Of a stretch of DNA of 52,699 nucleotides, positions 45,001-52,699 are shown in pieces. The translations under genes and the position numbers were made by a program. This DNA is from Vitrella brassicaformis (lineage: Eukaryota > Sar > Vitrellaceae). Each line of letters starts with the position of its first letter. Positions within the stretch are counted from its first letter, which is position 1. Under the pieces are notes generated by a model. It was not told the DNA's origin. It worked only from the letters and a program-made list of their open reading frames with translations, and searched no databases. Where the stretch lies: the NCBI GenBank assembly GCA_001179505.1, contig CDMY01000308.1, positions 71,740-124,438 on the forward strand, given 5' to 3'.

Positions 45001-46155
45001 CCCGAGAGACCAGATATCACTTGCCGCTGTCAGATCGCCCACTGAGATGCCATGGAGACAAAAGAAATTACCCACGGATCGTTGACGAAATGCTGCACTG
45101 CAGCTATCCTCTGATTGGTCGCTTACATTTTTCGTCATACGCTTCAGGGCCCATGTACGCATGTGTCCCGCCTCCTGCACGTGTGAGCACATCAAGAATT
45201 GGAAGCTAATGCTGGTCCCTACAACGTGATGTGCGTACTTGTTGACGTCTTCGTTGTCCTTTGGGTGTTTCTAGTCATGCCGAAGTCACTTATCTTCACA
45301 ACCAGGCCCTCGCCCAGCTGCGAGTAGGATTAATGAATATGACACCGATAGAAAAGGCATGCCATCCTGATTGTCGTGACTCACCAACAGGTTGCCCGGC
45401 TTTAGGTCACGGTGTATGATTCCCATTCGGTGAAGATACTGAACGCCCTCACATATCTGACACACAACGGCAGGCAACGACAGGTAGACAAATTGATAAG
45501 AGAGCATTGGCTCGCCTACTTCTCTGGCAAACTTGCCGCGAAGTTCAGGCGACAGGGGCTTGTGTTTGGCAAGATATGAGGCCAGAGAGCCCCCCTCACA
45601 TAACTCTGCACAGGAAGAAAAGGGCAATCGATGCCGTACAAATGAGACATAAAGCTGACCTGTGACAATCAACAGTCCACGCTGATCAGAACAAATGCCC
45701 AAGAAACGGACGATGTTGGGATGGTTTAGATGCATCTTAGAAATCCAAAGACAAAGAGAGACACTGTTCAGGAAGGGCAAAACGCCGGCGACGCAACCGC
45801 TTACAAAATGTCCGGCCTCGCTCAGCACCTCCTCCATCACCTCCTGGGGCCCAGGCAGACAGATGCCATTGTACGTGATCGCTATGAGAGCTGTGTGTCA
45901 TCTGTGTACATGTCTGGCGAGCTCGTTGCTGATTTCCTCGTTAGCGACCTTGACAGCCACTGGCCGTCCCTTCCACAAGCCCCGTCCCGAAGGCTCCCCG
46001 CCCTGTGGAACAAGCGAACACAACAAAGACCGAGGGACTGAAACTGCTGATTCTCCCTGGGCCCACCGACCGATCTTGTCGTCCTCGCTGAAGGTGAGAT
46101 CCTTTTGCTTGATCACCAAGTTTGGTTGTGACATGCTGCATGGGACAGAATCCAT
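42046..46155 (-). CDS. Protein kinase fused to ankyrin repeats, with frameshift in glycine loop
   Basis: On the minus strand a serine/threonine or TKL-like kinase is followed in phase by a serine/proline linker and ankyrin repeats. Kinase blocks: MSQPNLVIKQKDLTFSEDDK (ATG 46134 or 46155), IGRGAFG loop, KGRPVAVKVANEE (catalytic Lys), MHLNHPNIVRFLGICSD, YLHRMGIIHRDLKPGNLL, VKISDFGMT, HAYMGPEAYDEK (GPE for APE), ASDIWSLGGILTEVHGG and FAYNPADRPTAEQ. The linker is 44342-44487 (SPIGVSPIGPSPQSMG). Exon KDIETMSTAAKAGDVETVKR then starts about ten ankyrin units, for example QRAIHYAAFHGHLPVVEQIL, NTALHKAAVMGRLEAVKLLL, ETALHIAAKEHGDPAAG, NTALHWASFYDRLEAVKLLL, ending GKTPIDVAKTCRVRWELW and stop at 42046. 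One extra G in a run at 45980-45983 breaks the frame between the glycine loop and the catalytic Lys. Either an error or an inactive kinase. Confidence 0.7.
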
Positions 46156-46768
46156 ACACGGAAAGGGGTGCCATGGTCATTCCTTTCGCCCTTTCGGCGC
46201 GGGGGGGTTACCTGACTGCAACTGGCGTTTGCCCAGCGTCGGGGCTTGCCGCTTGCCCGATCGTTCCCTGGGCGTTACTGACTCTCTGGCCCGCTTTGCT
46301 GGAGGAGCTTCCCATTTCCAAACAGGCACAAACGGGGAGGGAAGGGAAGGTTGGGGCCGCCTGGCCCCAACCCTTCGGCGCGGTGATCAGAATGCACCGC
46401 CTCGCATTGACATATCAATTGTCGACCTGGTGGTACACATCACGTATTCACATTGGCAGAGAATCCATTCGTCATGCAGGCCATGAGTGACTCAGTCAGT
46501 CAGGCAGTCAGTCGAATCGTTCATTCAACCATGCCACCAACAATCTCACCACACGCACTCCACAGAGAACACAGCATGCATCCACCCCTCCATCCATCCA
46601 TTTCCACCCATCAGTCCGTCCATCTCAAGCATCCCCACCGCCGGCTGCCGTAGGCTGCCGTGGCCACGGACAAGCAGTGAGCCTCACTGTACACGCAGAT
46701 GAGAGAGATGGACATATCAGTCCGTTAGTCTACATCTGCGGGTAGATCATAGTCGAAAGATGAGTGAA
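46156..46768. other. Intergenic region upstream of the kinase-ankyrin gene
   Basis: Holds two CCTTTCGGCGCGG-like boxes (46189-46202 and 46372-46384), a strong hairpin (46346-46376, separate entry) and ATCC microsatellite at 46586-46604. No gene supported. The plus-strand open frames here are G/C-rich and have no motif. Confidence 0.45.
46346..46376. other. Strong hairpin, 10-bp perfect stem extendable to 13
   Basis: GGTTGGGGCC (46349-46358) and GGCCCCAACC (46363-46372) are exact reverse complements around a GCCT loop. Three further pairs (GAA/TTC) form if one C is bulged. No tRNA or snoRNA box recognised beside it. Confidence 0.6.
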
Positions 46769-48168
46769 TCACTCTACGTCCAGCTTGTTGCCGAACAGCC
46801 TCTGTGCGTCGGCCCCCATGACCTGCCGCGCCACCTGCACCGTCAGCGGGAACCTGGCGGCCCCCTCCCTGCCAGCCACAGGGCGCTCCGTGGTGAACAG
46901 GTAGACGGAGGCGCTGATTACGTAGACGTAGGCCTGGAATGTGTGTCCCGGCTGGTCGCCGTGGATCACTATCACACTGTGGAAGCCTTCTGCTGCCCAC
47001 GGCTGGTGGACCGTGCTGGTGGTGTGGCAGTTCCACACGGGCGGCGGCTGCCTGGTGAGTTCCCGCTGAAGAGAAAAGGAGAGAGGAAATGGTTGAGCCG
47101 CGCATCTCGTGAGGCATCCGTGTGTAGATGTGTGTCTAACTTACTGACCAGCCGCGCATGGCGTACGGCATTCTCGTGCGGTAACGCGAACTGCGAGGCG
47201 GCCATCTGAACCTGATGGACTGACTCCCATACACATACTGAGGAGACACACCATGAAAGAGAATTCTAGCGAATTGTGTGTATGTTAGTTATGCTCCTCT
47301 TATGATCCTGTTACTTCTGCACGACGGCATCGCGAACTGAGGCATAGTCATGGCCTGCAACAAGACATACACACATGCAACCACATGATGAATCATCCAC
47401 CGCTATTTCCCCATCCATTCTCCCTTTCTCACCCTGATGACCACACACGGGGTTGTTCGGGTCAAATCTATCGCGGAATGGGTGGTTGGCCGTCAGCGTC
47501 TGCAGTGTGACGATGGTCAGCTGACTGCCGTCAAGCCACTCCTCGCCATTCACGCGCTCGAGCGTCGCGTCACCACGATGGCTGATGCGCCGCCCGATAA
47601 ACGACAGCTGCCGCAGCGCCTCACACCGCCCGTCGAACACCGCCCGGCTGCCTACCGCCTCCACGTCAGCACTATGCAGCTCTATCGGCCATTTCCCCGG
47701 CCCATGCCCCAGATGCTCCGCCATCCTCACTATGGCCTCCCACCCCACCCACGCGCCGCCATTCTCGATGACATACTGCCGACACACACAGACATGACAA
47801 CAGACACAGCAAACGTGAAAGCCGGAGTGCGTCCAACTGAGTACCAGCAGCCGCAGCAGGAAGTCCATCGGCCGCAGCTGGTCCCTCCGCGCCCGCCGCG
47901 GCACCCGATAGCTGACGACATTCTGGATGGCCTTGGCGACAATCAGGCGGTCTATCTGCGATTTGAGGTAGTCATCCGACACACGCTGGCTGCCGAGGGG
48001 GCATGTGTGCCGAAAGAGAGCGAGGCCGTCAGCGCCAATTGCGAAAAACAGCTCCCGCTCGATGTCCTGCGGCAGGCGGAACAAACAGGGCGGCTGATTG
48101 GCCGAATCAGCAGCAGCGCTGGAGGCGGCTGCTGAGGCCGCCACCGGGGCCTTCTGTCGTTTCCTCAT
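46769..48168 (-). CDS. F-box-like protein copy K2
   Basis: Exons 47845-48168, 47433-47775 and 47311-47354 join in phase and end in TAA, giving 236 residues. The start MRKRQKAPVAASAAASSAA leads into the F-box-like CLFRLPQDIERELFFAIGAD with GLALFRHTCPLGS near residue 29. Exon 2 reads WVGWEAIVRMAEHLGHGPGK and VEAVGSRAVFDGRCEALRQL. By comparison with K1, two more exons should follow (around 47150-47215, MAASQFALPHENAVRHARL; and 46769-47066, TRQPPPVWNCHTTST.. ending NKLDVE-stop). The donor AA-GTAACA after VVQ leaves the wrong phase for the first of them, so either K2 stops at 47311 or it has lost one base of frame. The role as an SCF-type adaptor is inferred only. Confidence 0.55.
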
Positions 48169-48312
48169 CCCTACACTGCAGCAGCTGATCCCTCCACAGC
48201 AGCGGTTTCAAGTCCCCTGTCGGTCTGTAACATGGTCCCCGCGATTTGGCCAAGCTCGCCGCGAAACCCGAAAGGGTGCGAAACCCTAGGGCTGCGTTTT
48301 CTCCGCGTACAG
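48169..48312. promoter_or_regulatory. 144-bp divergent promoter candidate with telo-box-like motif
   Basis: Lies between K2 and TMCO1 starts. It contains AAACCCTAGG at 48281-48290, like the plant telo-box AAACCCTA, and a nearby CGAAACCCGAAAGGGTGCG with a short ACCC/GGGT inverted repeat. Whether such boxes work in this lineage is unknown. Confidence 0.35.
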
Positions 48313-49287
48313 ATGATAAGTGACATTCACAAGACGGACACTCTCTGGGTGCCATTCTACGCACTCATCGTGGCTGTTGTCAGTGAATGTGAGTGAGCAC
48401 GAGAAGAGCCGGGACGCACAGATCTCTGTGGTTCTCTTGTGTTGTGTGCTTGTGTCTGCAGTTCTGAGCTGGCTTTTGATCTATCGGACGTCGCAGTACA
48501 AGAAGATCAAGAACGACGTCGACAGAGCCGTCAAGAAACGTAAGCCGAAATGACACGGGACCGATCGCTGGCTGATGCCGTGACTGTGTGTGTGTGCCTG
48601 TGTGTGCGGTGCCTCCCTCCCTGATGCGTCAATCACTCACTGCGTCACTGACGTCAGTGAGCAGGAGTAAGGATGCAGTGGTGGGTATCCTCAACAAGAA
48701 GGCCCAGAGTAAGAAGATCAAGGACGACGAGAGGGAGCTGCAGAAACTCAACCGCGACATGTACTCCATGCGCATGAAGGGGCAGTTCTTCCTCATGTTG
48801 ATCATGGGCGCCTTCTACGCTATCTCAGCTTCTTCGTAAGAAGCTGTCAGCCAGCCAGCCAGCCAGCGGGGGTCAAACAAGCGACCGACCTCACTCACAC
48901 ACACGCCGGCCGACCGGCCGGAATGTGGACCTCTGTGTGAGTGTGTCTGCAGGTTCGAGGGCATTGTGGTGGCGAAGCTGCCCTTCGAGCCGCCCTGGTT
49001 CCTCCACGGCCTCACACACAGGGGGCTGGTGGGGCAGGACTACACCGACTGCTCATATTCCTTCTTGTACGTCATCTCGACCATCTGCCTACGCATCAAC
49101 CTTCAAAAGCTCCTCGGTCGGTGGGCGGTGGGGGGCAGTGCACACCCACACATATGGGATGGGTCCCTTGAATGCTCTGTGTGTGTGTGTGTGTGTGTGT
49201 GCTGCAGGGACGGCGCCGTCCGCCGCTCAGGCTCAGATGATGCCAAGCGGGTTCCAGTTGCCCGACCAAGCCGCCGCAATGAGATGA
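48313..49287 (+). CDS. TMCO1: TMCO1, ER calcium load-activated channel / translocon-associated insertase
   Basis: Member of the Oxa1 superfamily in the ER membrane, known as a calcium-leak channel and component of the multipass translocon. Five exons join in phase to 191 residues (human 188): 48313-48388, 48462-48539, 48658-48835, 48953-49116, 49208-49287. Features in order: N-terminal helix (LWVPFYALIVAVVSEFLSWL), YRTSQYKKIKNDVDRAVKK, a charged coiled coil (KKIKDDERELQKLNRDMYSM) with RMKGQFFLMLIMGAF, then GIVVAKLPFEPPWFLHGLTH, LVGQDYTDCSYSFLYVIS and LRINLQKLLG, all closely parallel to animal TMCO1 (VVAKLPF, GLSHRNLLG, TDCSFIFLY, IRQNIQKILG). The tail is polar. Acceptor of exon 3 was set at 48658 because it alone keeps phase. 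Confidence 0.93.
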
Positions 49288-49998
49288 ATGAATGAATGAC
49301 GCTCTCTCTGATGATGGGATGCAGGCGGACGGCCGGACACCAATCAACAGAGACAGACAGACAGACAGAGAGGGAGGGATGGAGGCGTCAATGGCTCTCT
49401 GTGAGGCGACTGGCTCTCTCTGTGAGTGCGAATGACTGCATGGATTTTGTGCCCATTCGTTAAGACTTCAACGAGCAGACAGGGACTCTTGGCGCCAACT
49501 GCATGAGCCTCCACCTGTCGGTCAGTCAGTCAGTCAGTCTGACACTCATTCATCCCTCCATTTATGTGTGTGTCCGCGCGCGTGTGTGTGTGTGTGTGCC
49601 ACACAAGATGCGCTCCCAATCTTCAAGCTTGCAGATTGGGAGCCATTATGGACACATCAAAATTGTTGAACGGACAGGCAAAATCGGTACATGCAAGATG
49701 AGACAGGGACCAAAAATACACATGCACCATCCCGTCCCCGCGCACATATCGACACCATCAAGGGAGACAGGCAGCGGCACAGCAAGTGTCCGGACCATCT
49801 TGACCACACACACTTACGGCAGTCAGACAGTCAGGCTGTCAGCTATCGACAAGAGATCGGAATATCTCCATCTGTCCACCCGACCGTGTGTGTGTGTGTG
49901 TGTGTGCATTGTCTACCTTTCTCGGCCGACCGGGTCTGATGGATGAGTGTGGCCGTCTCATCTATTATCTACTGTCTGTCTATGTGTCTATGTGTCAG
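49288..49998. other. Convergent 3' region with a perfect stem-loop
   Basis: Between the ends of TMCO1 and the R2-like gene. Contains GTCA, CAGA and TG microsatellites and the hairpin at 49612-49643. No gene supported. Confidence 0.5.
49612..49643. other. Perfect 11-bp stem, 10-base loop
   Basis: GCTCCCAATCT and AGATTGGGAGC are exact reverse complements around TCAAGCTTGC. It sits midway between two convergent genes, so it could act in 3'-end formation on either strand; no known RNA family recognised. Confidence 0.55.
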
Positions 49999-51633
49999 TC
50001 AGAAGTCTTCGTTGAGCGAGAAGTAGTCCTTGGGGTGGGTGTCTGAGCCCGACAGGCACACCCGGATGTGCCGCGAACCGGTGCTGGGCTGCACCTCCTG
50101 GCCCTCACACTGCATCAACCAACCACACCATACACACGTTGATGGTGTTGAAAAGTCCTCCTCCCATCTGTTCTGTGTGGCGTGTGTACCTTGCTGGTCA
50201 TCTCTTGTGTCATGGCTGTGTATGGGTTGGGGGTCATGAAGGCCTTGCCGTGGGACAGCGACTCCAACACGCTGTCGGCACACCACTTGTGGTACCCCAC
50301 CAACTCATCTAGAGAACAGATGACACCACACACCACACATATATCGGTGCACTCGTGTGTGCGAGCACACACCGACCTCTGTTGATGCCCATGCTTTGGT
50401 AGTCGACGAGGGCGTCCATCGCCGCAACGCTCTTCTCAACCGCATCCTTGGCCATGCACACAACCTGGCACACACACATAACAACACATCCATACACACG
50501 CATCCACGTGCATCCAGATGTGTGTGTGTGTGTACCAAGTCGTTAGGGAGTTTGTGTGTGAGCATTCGGTAGAGGAGTGCGGCGAAGTCGCTGTGGGCCC
50601 GCTCGTCACGGCCGATCAGCGACTGCACCTGCACCAGCCCCGGCAGCAACTTGCGCCCCTTCAACACGTACGCTACCACATCGGTGCCTTGTCGACCGAT
50701 CATCACAAAGAGAATCAACACATGGGTGCCGGCCTAGTGGGATGTGTCAATATGCACGCGCTCACCGGCTGAGAAGAGTCGCTTCATGAGTGCGCACCCG
50801 GCGGCCTTCTCGGCGAATGGTGTGTCGGTGCTGCAGTGCTCCTTGACGTACGCACCCAACCCCTGCACGGCCGGCATGCACAGCAACTCCTGCACCACAC
50901 ACACACACACACACACACACTGCACTTGCCCATCGATGGGCACGTGTGTGTTTGTGACCTTGATGTCGGCCTCCCTCTGTGTGGGGTCCGGCATGAGTGT
51001 TTCTGCGAGGTAGGTCTGCGCCTCCCGGTGTATGTTCTCCATGGCCACCTGCATGCCGTAGAAGGCGCGCGCCTCGGGGATCGTCACGTCACACAGCAGC
51101 CGACACGACAACACCGACAGATTCCCATACACACTACCATTGCTGCACACCCCCACACGTCCACACACGAGTGTGTGTGTGTTTGTTGTGTGGGGGCTGA
51201 TGTGGTCCCCCACCTGGCTGAGTTGAGGAGTGTGAGTTTCTTGACGCTAGTGATGGCCTTGTCGGGGAGCGTGGCGAGGCCGCCGGCGTCCTGCGCGAAG
51301 TCGATCTCCTCGGCCGTCCAGAAACACGCCTCGTGCTTCTTGAACATGTCCTGAGCAAACGATGCCATCCACAGAGAGCCATGCAGCAGATGGCAGATCA
51401 TCATGCAGATCAGATCAGCTCACCCAAACTTGAGGGTACGCGATGGGCAACACTACCTACACCCACATCACACGGCATACCCACACACATCCATCCATCC
51501 ATCCATCCATCCATCTCCCCTTGTGAAGGTTTCGTTGGTCCACACTCACCCATCTACCGGGGTTGTCCTTCAAGATCTGCTCCTCCGCCTCGTGGCCTCG
51601 CAGCGCCGCACGGCAAGAGGACACGTCCATCAT
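49999..51633 (-). CDS. Ribonucleotide reductase small-subunit (R2) paralog lacking radical tyrosine and one metal ligand
   Basis: Nine exons join in phase to 343 residues: 51550-51633, 51424-51456, 51214-51350, 50959-51142, 50766-50889, 50536-50687, 50377-50464, 50190-50308, 49999-50109. Family blocks: EQILKDNPGRW and VVLPIAYPQVW, FKKHEACFWTAEEID (D56 ligand), IPEARAFYGMQVAMENIHRE (E120, H123), LIGRDERAHSDFA (E216, H219) and the R1-binding tail YFSLNEDF. Aligned to active R2, the radical tyrosine position is Gln127 (HREAQ against HSEMY), and the glutamate of the VEGxFFSGSF helix is Met181 (ALMKRLFSAG). The C-terminal third around PNPYTAMTQEMTSK is divergent. Such inactive paralogs pair with a normal R2, as yeast Rnr4 and the apicomplexan second small subunit (PfR4) do. 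Probably structural or regulatory. Head-to-head with TDP1. Confidence 0.85.
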
Positions 51634-51821
51634 CCCAACACTACACCTGAAAGTCGCCTCAATCCGCCGCTACGGTGCCAGTGGCTGTGCGGCTTGCGTC
51701 CTCAGCTGCACACAGCGGCTGAAACGAGGCGAAAACACATCAGTTCGACCGGATGACATGAGCTCGCAAGTGAGGTGGGCGGCGCGGAGCGGGTTTGCAG
51801 CTTGTAGATTGATGTGTAACG
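51634..51821. promoter_or_regulatory. 188-bp divergent promoter candidate, R2-like / TDP1
   Basis: Separates a nucleotide-metabolism gene and a DNA-repair gene transcribed divergently. G/C-rich patch GGGCGGCGCGGAGCGGG at 51778-51794 is a possible E2F-like or GC box; not assigned. Confidence 0.35.
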
Positions 51822-52699
51822 ATGGGCCGGGGACACACGCGTTGGTCCACGGCACGAACGAACACGAACAGTCTGAAGCGCGGTGTGATTGACCTGACGC
51901 AAGATGACGCACACGACGGCACTGCCGAGAATCCTCAAGACCTCACTCAAGACGCCGACGAGGCCCTGGCCAAGCGAGCAGAGCCCGCCCGCAAGAAGGG
52001 AAGGGTGAGTGAGACCGCCTGGCTATGGCGGTGCCAGCCCTTCTACCTCAATGCGATAGTGGACTATGGGCGCGATGGCGAGGGCAGCGAGGGCTGCTTG
52101 AGCATTCGGGACGTCATCGATGGGCCTGTGCAGGAGGTGAGTGAGTGGGTGGGTGGGAAGATGCGGTCTGAGGGAGCCTTTGACGTGTTTGTTGTGTTGT
52201 GCAGATGTTGCTCGCCAGCATGAGGTTTGACCTAGTCGGTGAGATGACGACAGGCAGTCTGTCTGTCGGCCACACACACACACATTGGTTCTTGCCGTCT
52301 TGTTGTGTCAGCCGTGGTTGGTGGATGAGTGTCCCGTCATGAAGACAATGAGGCGCATCACCATACTCACTGGAGACCCTCGCCACCAACCCCAAAGGAA
52401 AGGTGGTGAACTGACGAAGTGAGGCAAACGCGTCCGTGTGTGAATGGCTGGCTGTCTGTGTGTGTGTGCAGTAGACAGAGTGGAGGAGCTTCGACAGGAT
52501 GCTACTAATCTCCAATCGCATGGGCCGAAGGTGCCGGTGGAAGTTTGCCCTCTGAGAGACGCCTACGCCTCGTTTCACCCCAAGCTGATCATCCTGACGT
52601 ACGCCGACCACATCCGGGTGTGCATCGCGTCAGCCAACTTCACATACAGCAACTGGTGGGCGGGGAGGGAGGAAGAGGCTTCATGGGGGGGGGGGGGGG
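51822..52699 (+). CDS. TDP1: Tyrosyl-DNA phosphodiesterase 1, N-terminal half, cut by window end
   Basis: PLD-superfamily repair enzyme that removes topoisomerase I remnants from DNA 3' ends. Exons 51822-52136, 52205-52234, 52312-52402 and 52472-52655 join in phase; the last donor lies next to the window end. The N-terminus has GVIDLTQDD (residues 21-29), a good SUMO-interacting motif with acidic flank, and a basic PARKKGR. The catalytic fold begins at PFYLNAIVDY, then WLVDECPVMK, RRITILTGDP and SFHPKLIILTY..SANFTYSNW. H181, K183 and N201 form the first HKN triad with the same 2 and 18 residue spacing as human TDP1 (H263, K265, N283). The second HKN motif would lie beyond the window. The final bases (52685-52699) are a poly-G run, probably a contig end. 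Confidence 0.88.

Noticed and set aside
46156-46490. G/C-rich stretch suspected to be a bacterial or organellar insertion
   Set aside because: No gene, rRNA or tRNA recognised in it. Composition alone is not enough, and the hairpin is reported separately.

Overview
The window looks like nuclear DNA of a photosynthetic alveolate related to apicomplexans. Chromerids such as Vitrella are my best guess; this is an inference from style, not from an identity search. Evidence: almost every gene is cut by many short GT-AG introns; the stretch before the acceptor is usually a TG microsatellite ending in CAG rather than a pyrimidine tract; the ribonucleotide reductase small-subunit paralog is of a radical-less type known in apicomplexans; one gene carries a presequence resembling a bipartite plastid-targeting signal; and several genes belong to families I do not recognise. 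No tRNA, rRNA or CRISPR was found. There is one 300-N gap and the right edge is a poly-G run.

Layout. 46-982 (-): partial hypothetical membrane protein. 1272-3292 (+): VTT/TMEM64-type membrane protein, 12 exons. 5007-7948 (+): damaged TLDc-like gene, then a small ORF to 8331. 9151-12328 (-): RluA-family RNA pseudouridine synthase. 12505-15236 (+): SLC25A38/Hem25-type mitochondrial glycine carrier. 15573-16457 (-): unknown. 16620-18490 (+): ankyrin-repeat protein. 18865-18943 (+): orphan TDP1-like exon. 19886-22238 (-): unknown. 22728-24414 (+): Josephin-like putative cysteine protease. 24823-27290 (+): decayed fragment of TRRAP/Tra1. 27300-29845: repeats, no convincing gene. 29846-32026 (-): signal-peptide-bearing Crinkler/RHS-type P-loop NTPase with a nuclease-like domain. 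32587-35597 (+) and 37991-40923 (+): paralogous F-box-like proteins. 36278-37627 (-) and 46769-48168 (-): a second paralogous F-box-like pair, at least one copy broken. 42046-46155 (-): protein kinase fused to ankyrin repeats, with a frameshift in the glycine loop. 48313-49287 (+): TMCO1. 49999-51633 (-): RNR R2-like subunit lacking the radical tyrosine and one metal ligand. 51822-end (+): TDP1, cut by the window end.

Architecture. Eight neighbouring gene pairs are head-to-head with 144-560 bp between start codons, so most intergenic starts are shared and bidirectional promoters are likely. Housekeeping functions (heme precursor import, RNA modification, ER calcium channel, nucleotide and DNA repair enzymes) are mixed with fast-evolving duplicated families, pseudogene fragments and a Crinkler-type gene. 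Exon models were built by hand from splice sites and reading phase. Those for the VTT, SLC25A38, ankyrin, 19886-22238, Josephin-like, Crinkler-like, F-box, TMCO1, R2 and TDP1 genes are phase-consistent throughout; the others are approximate.
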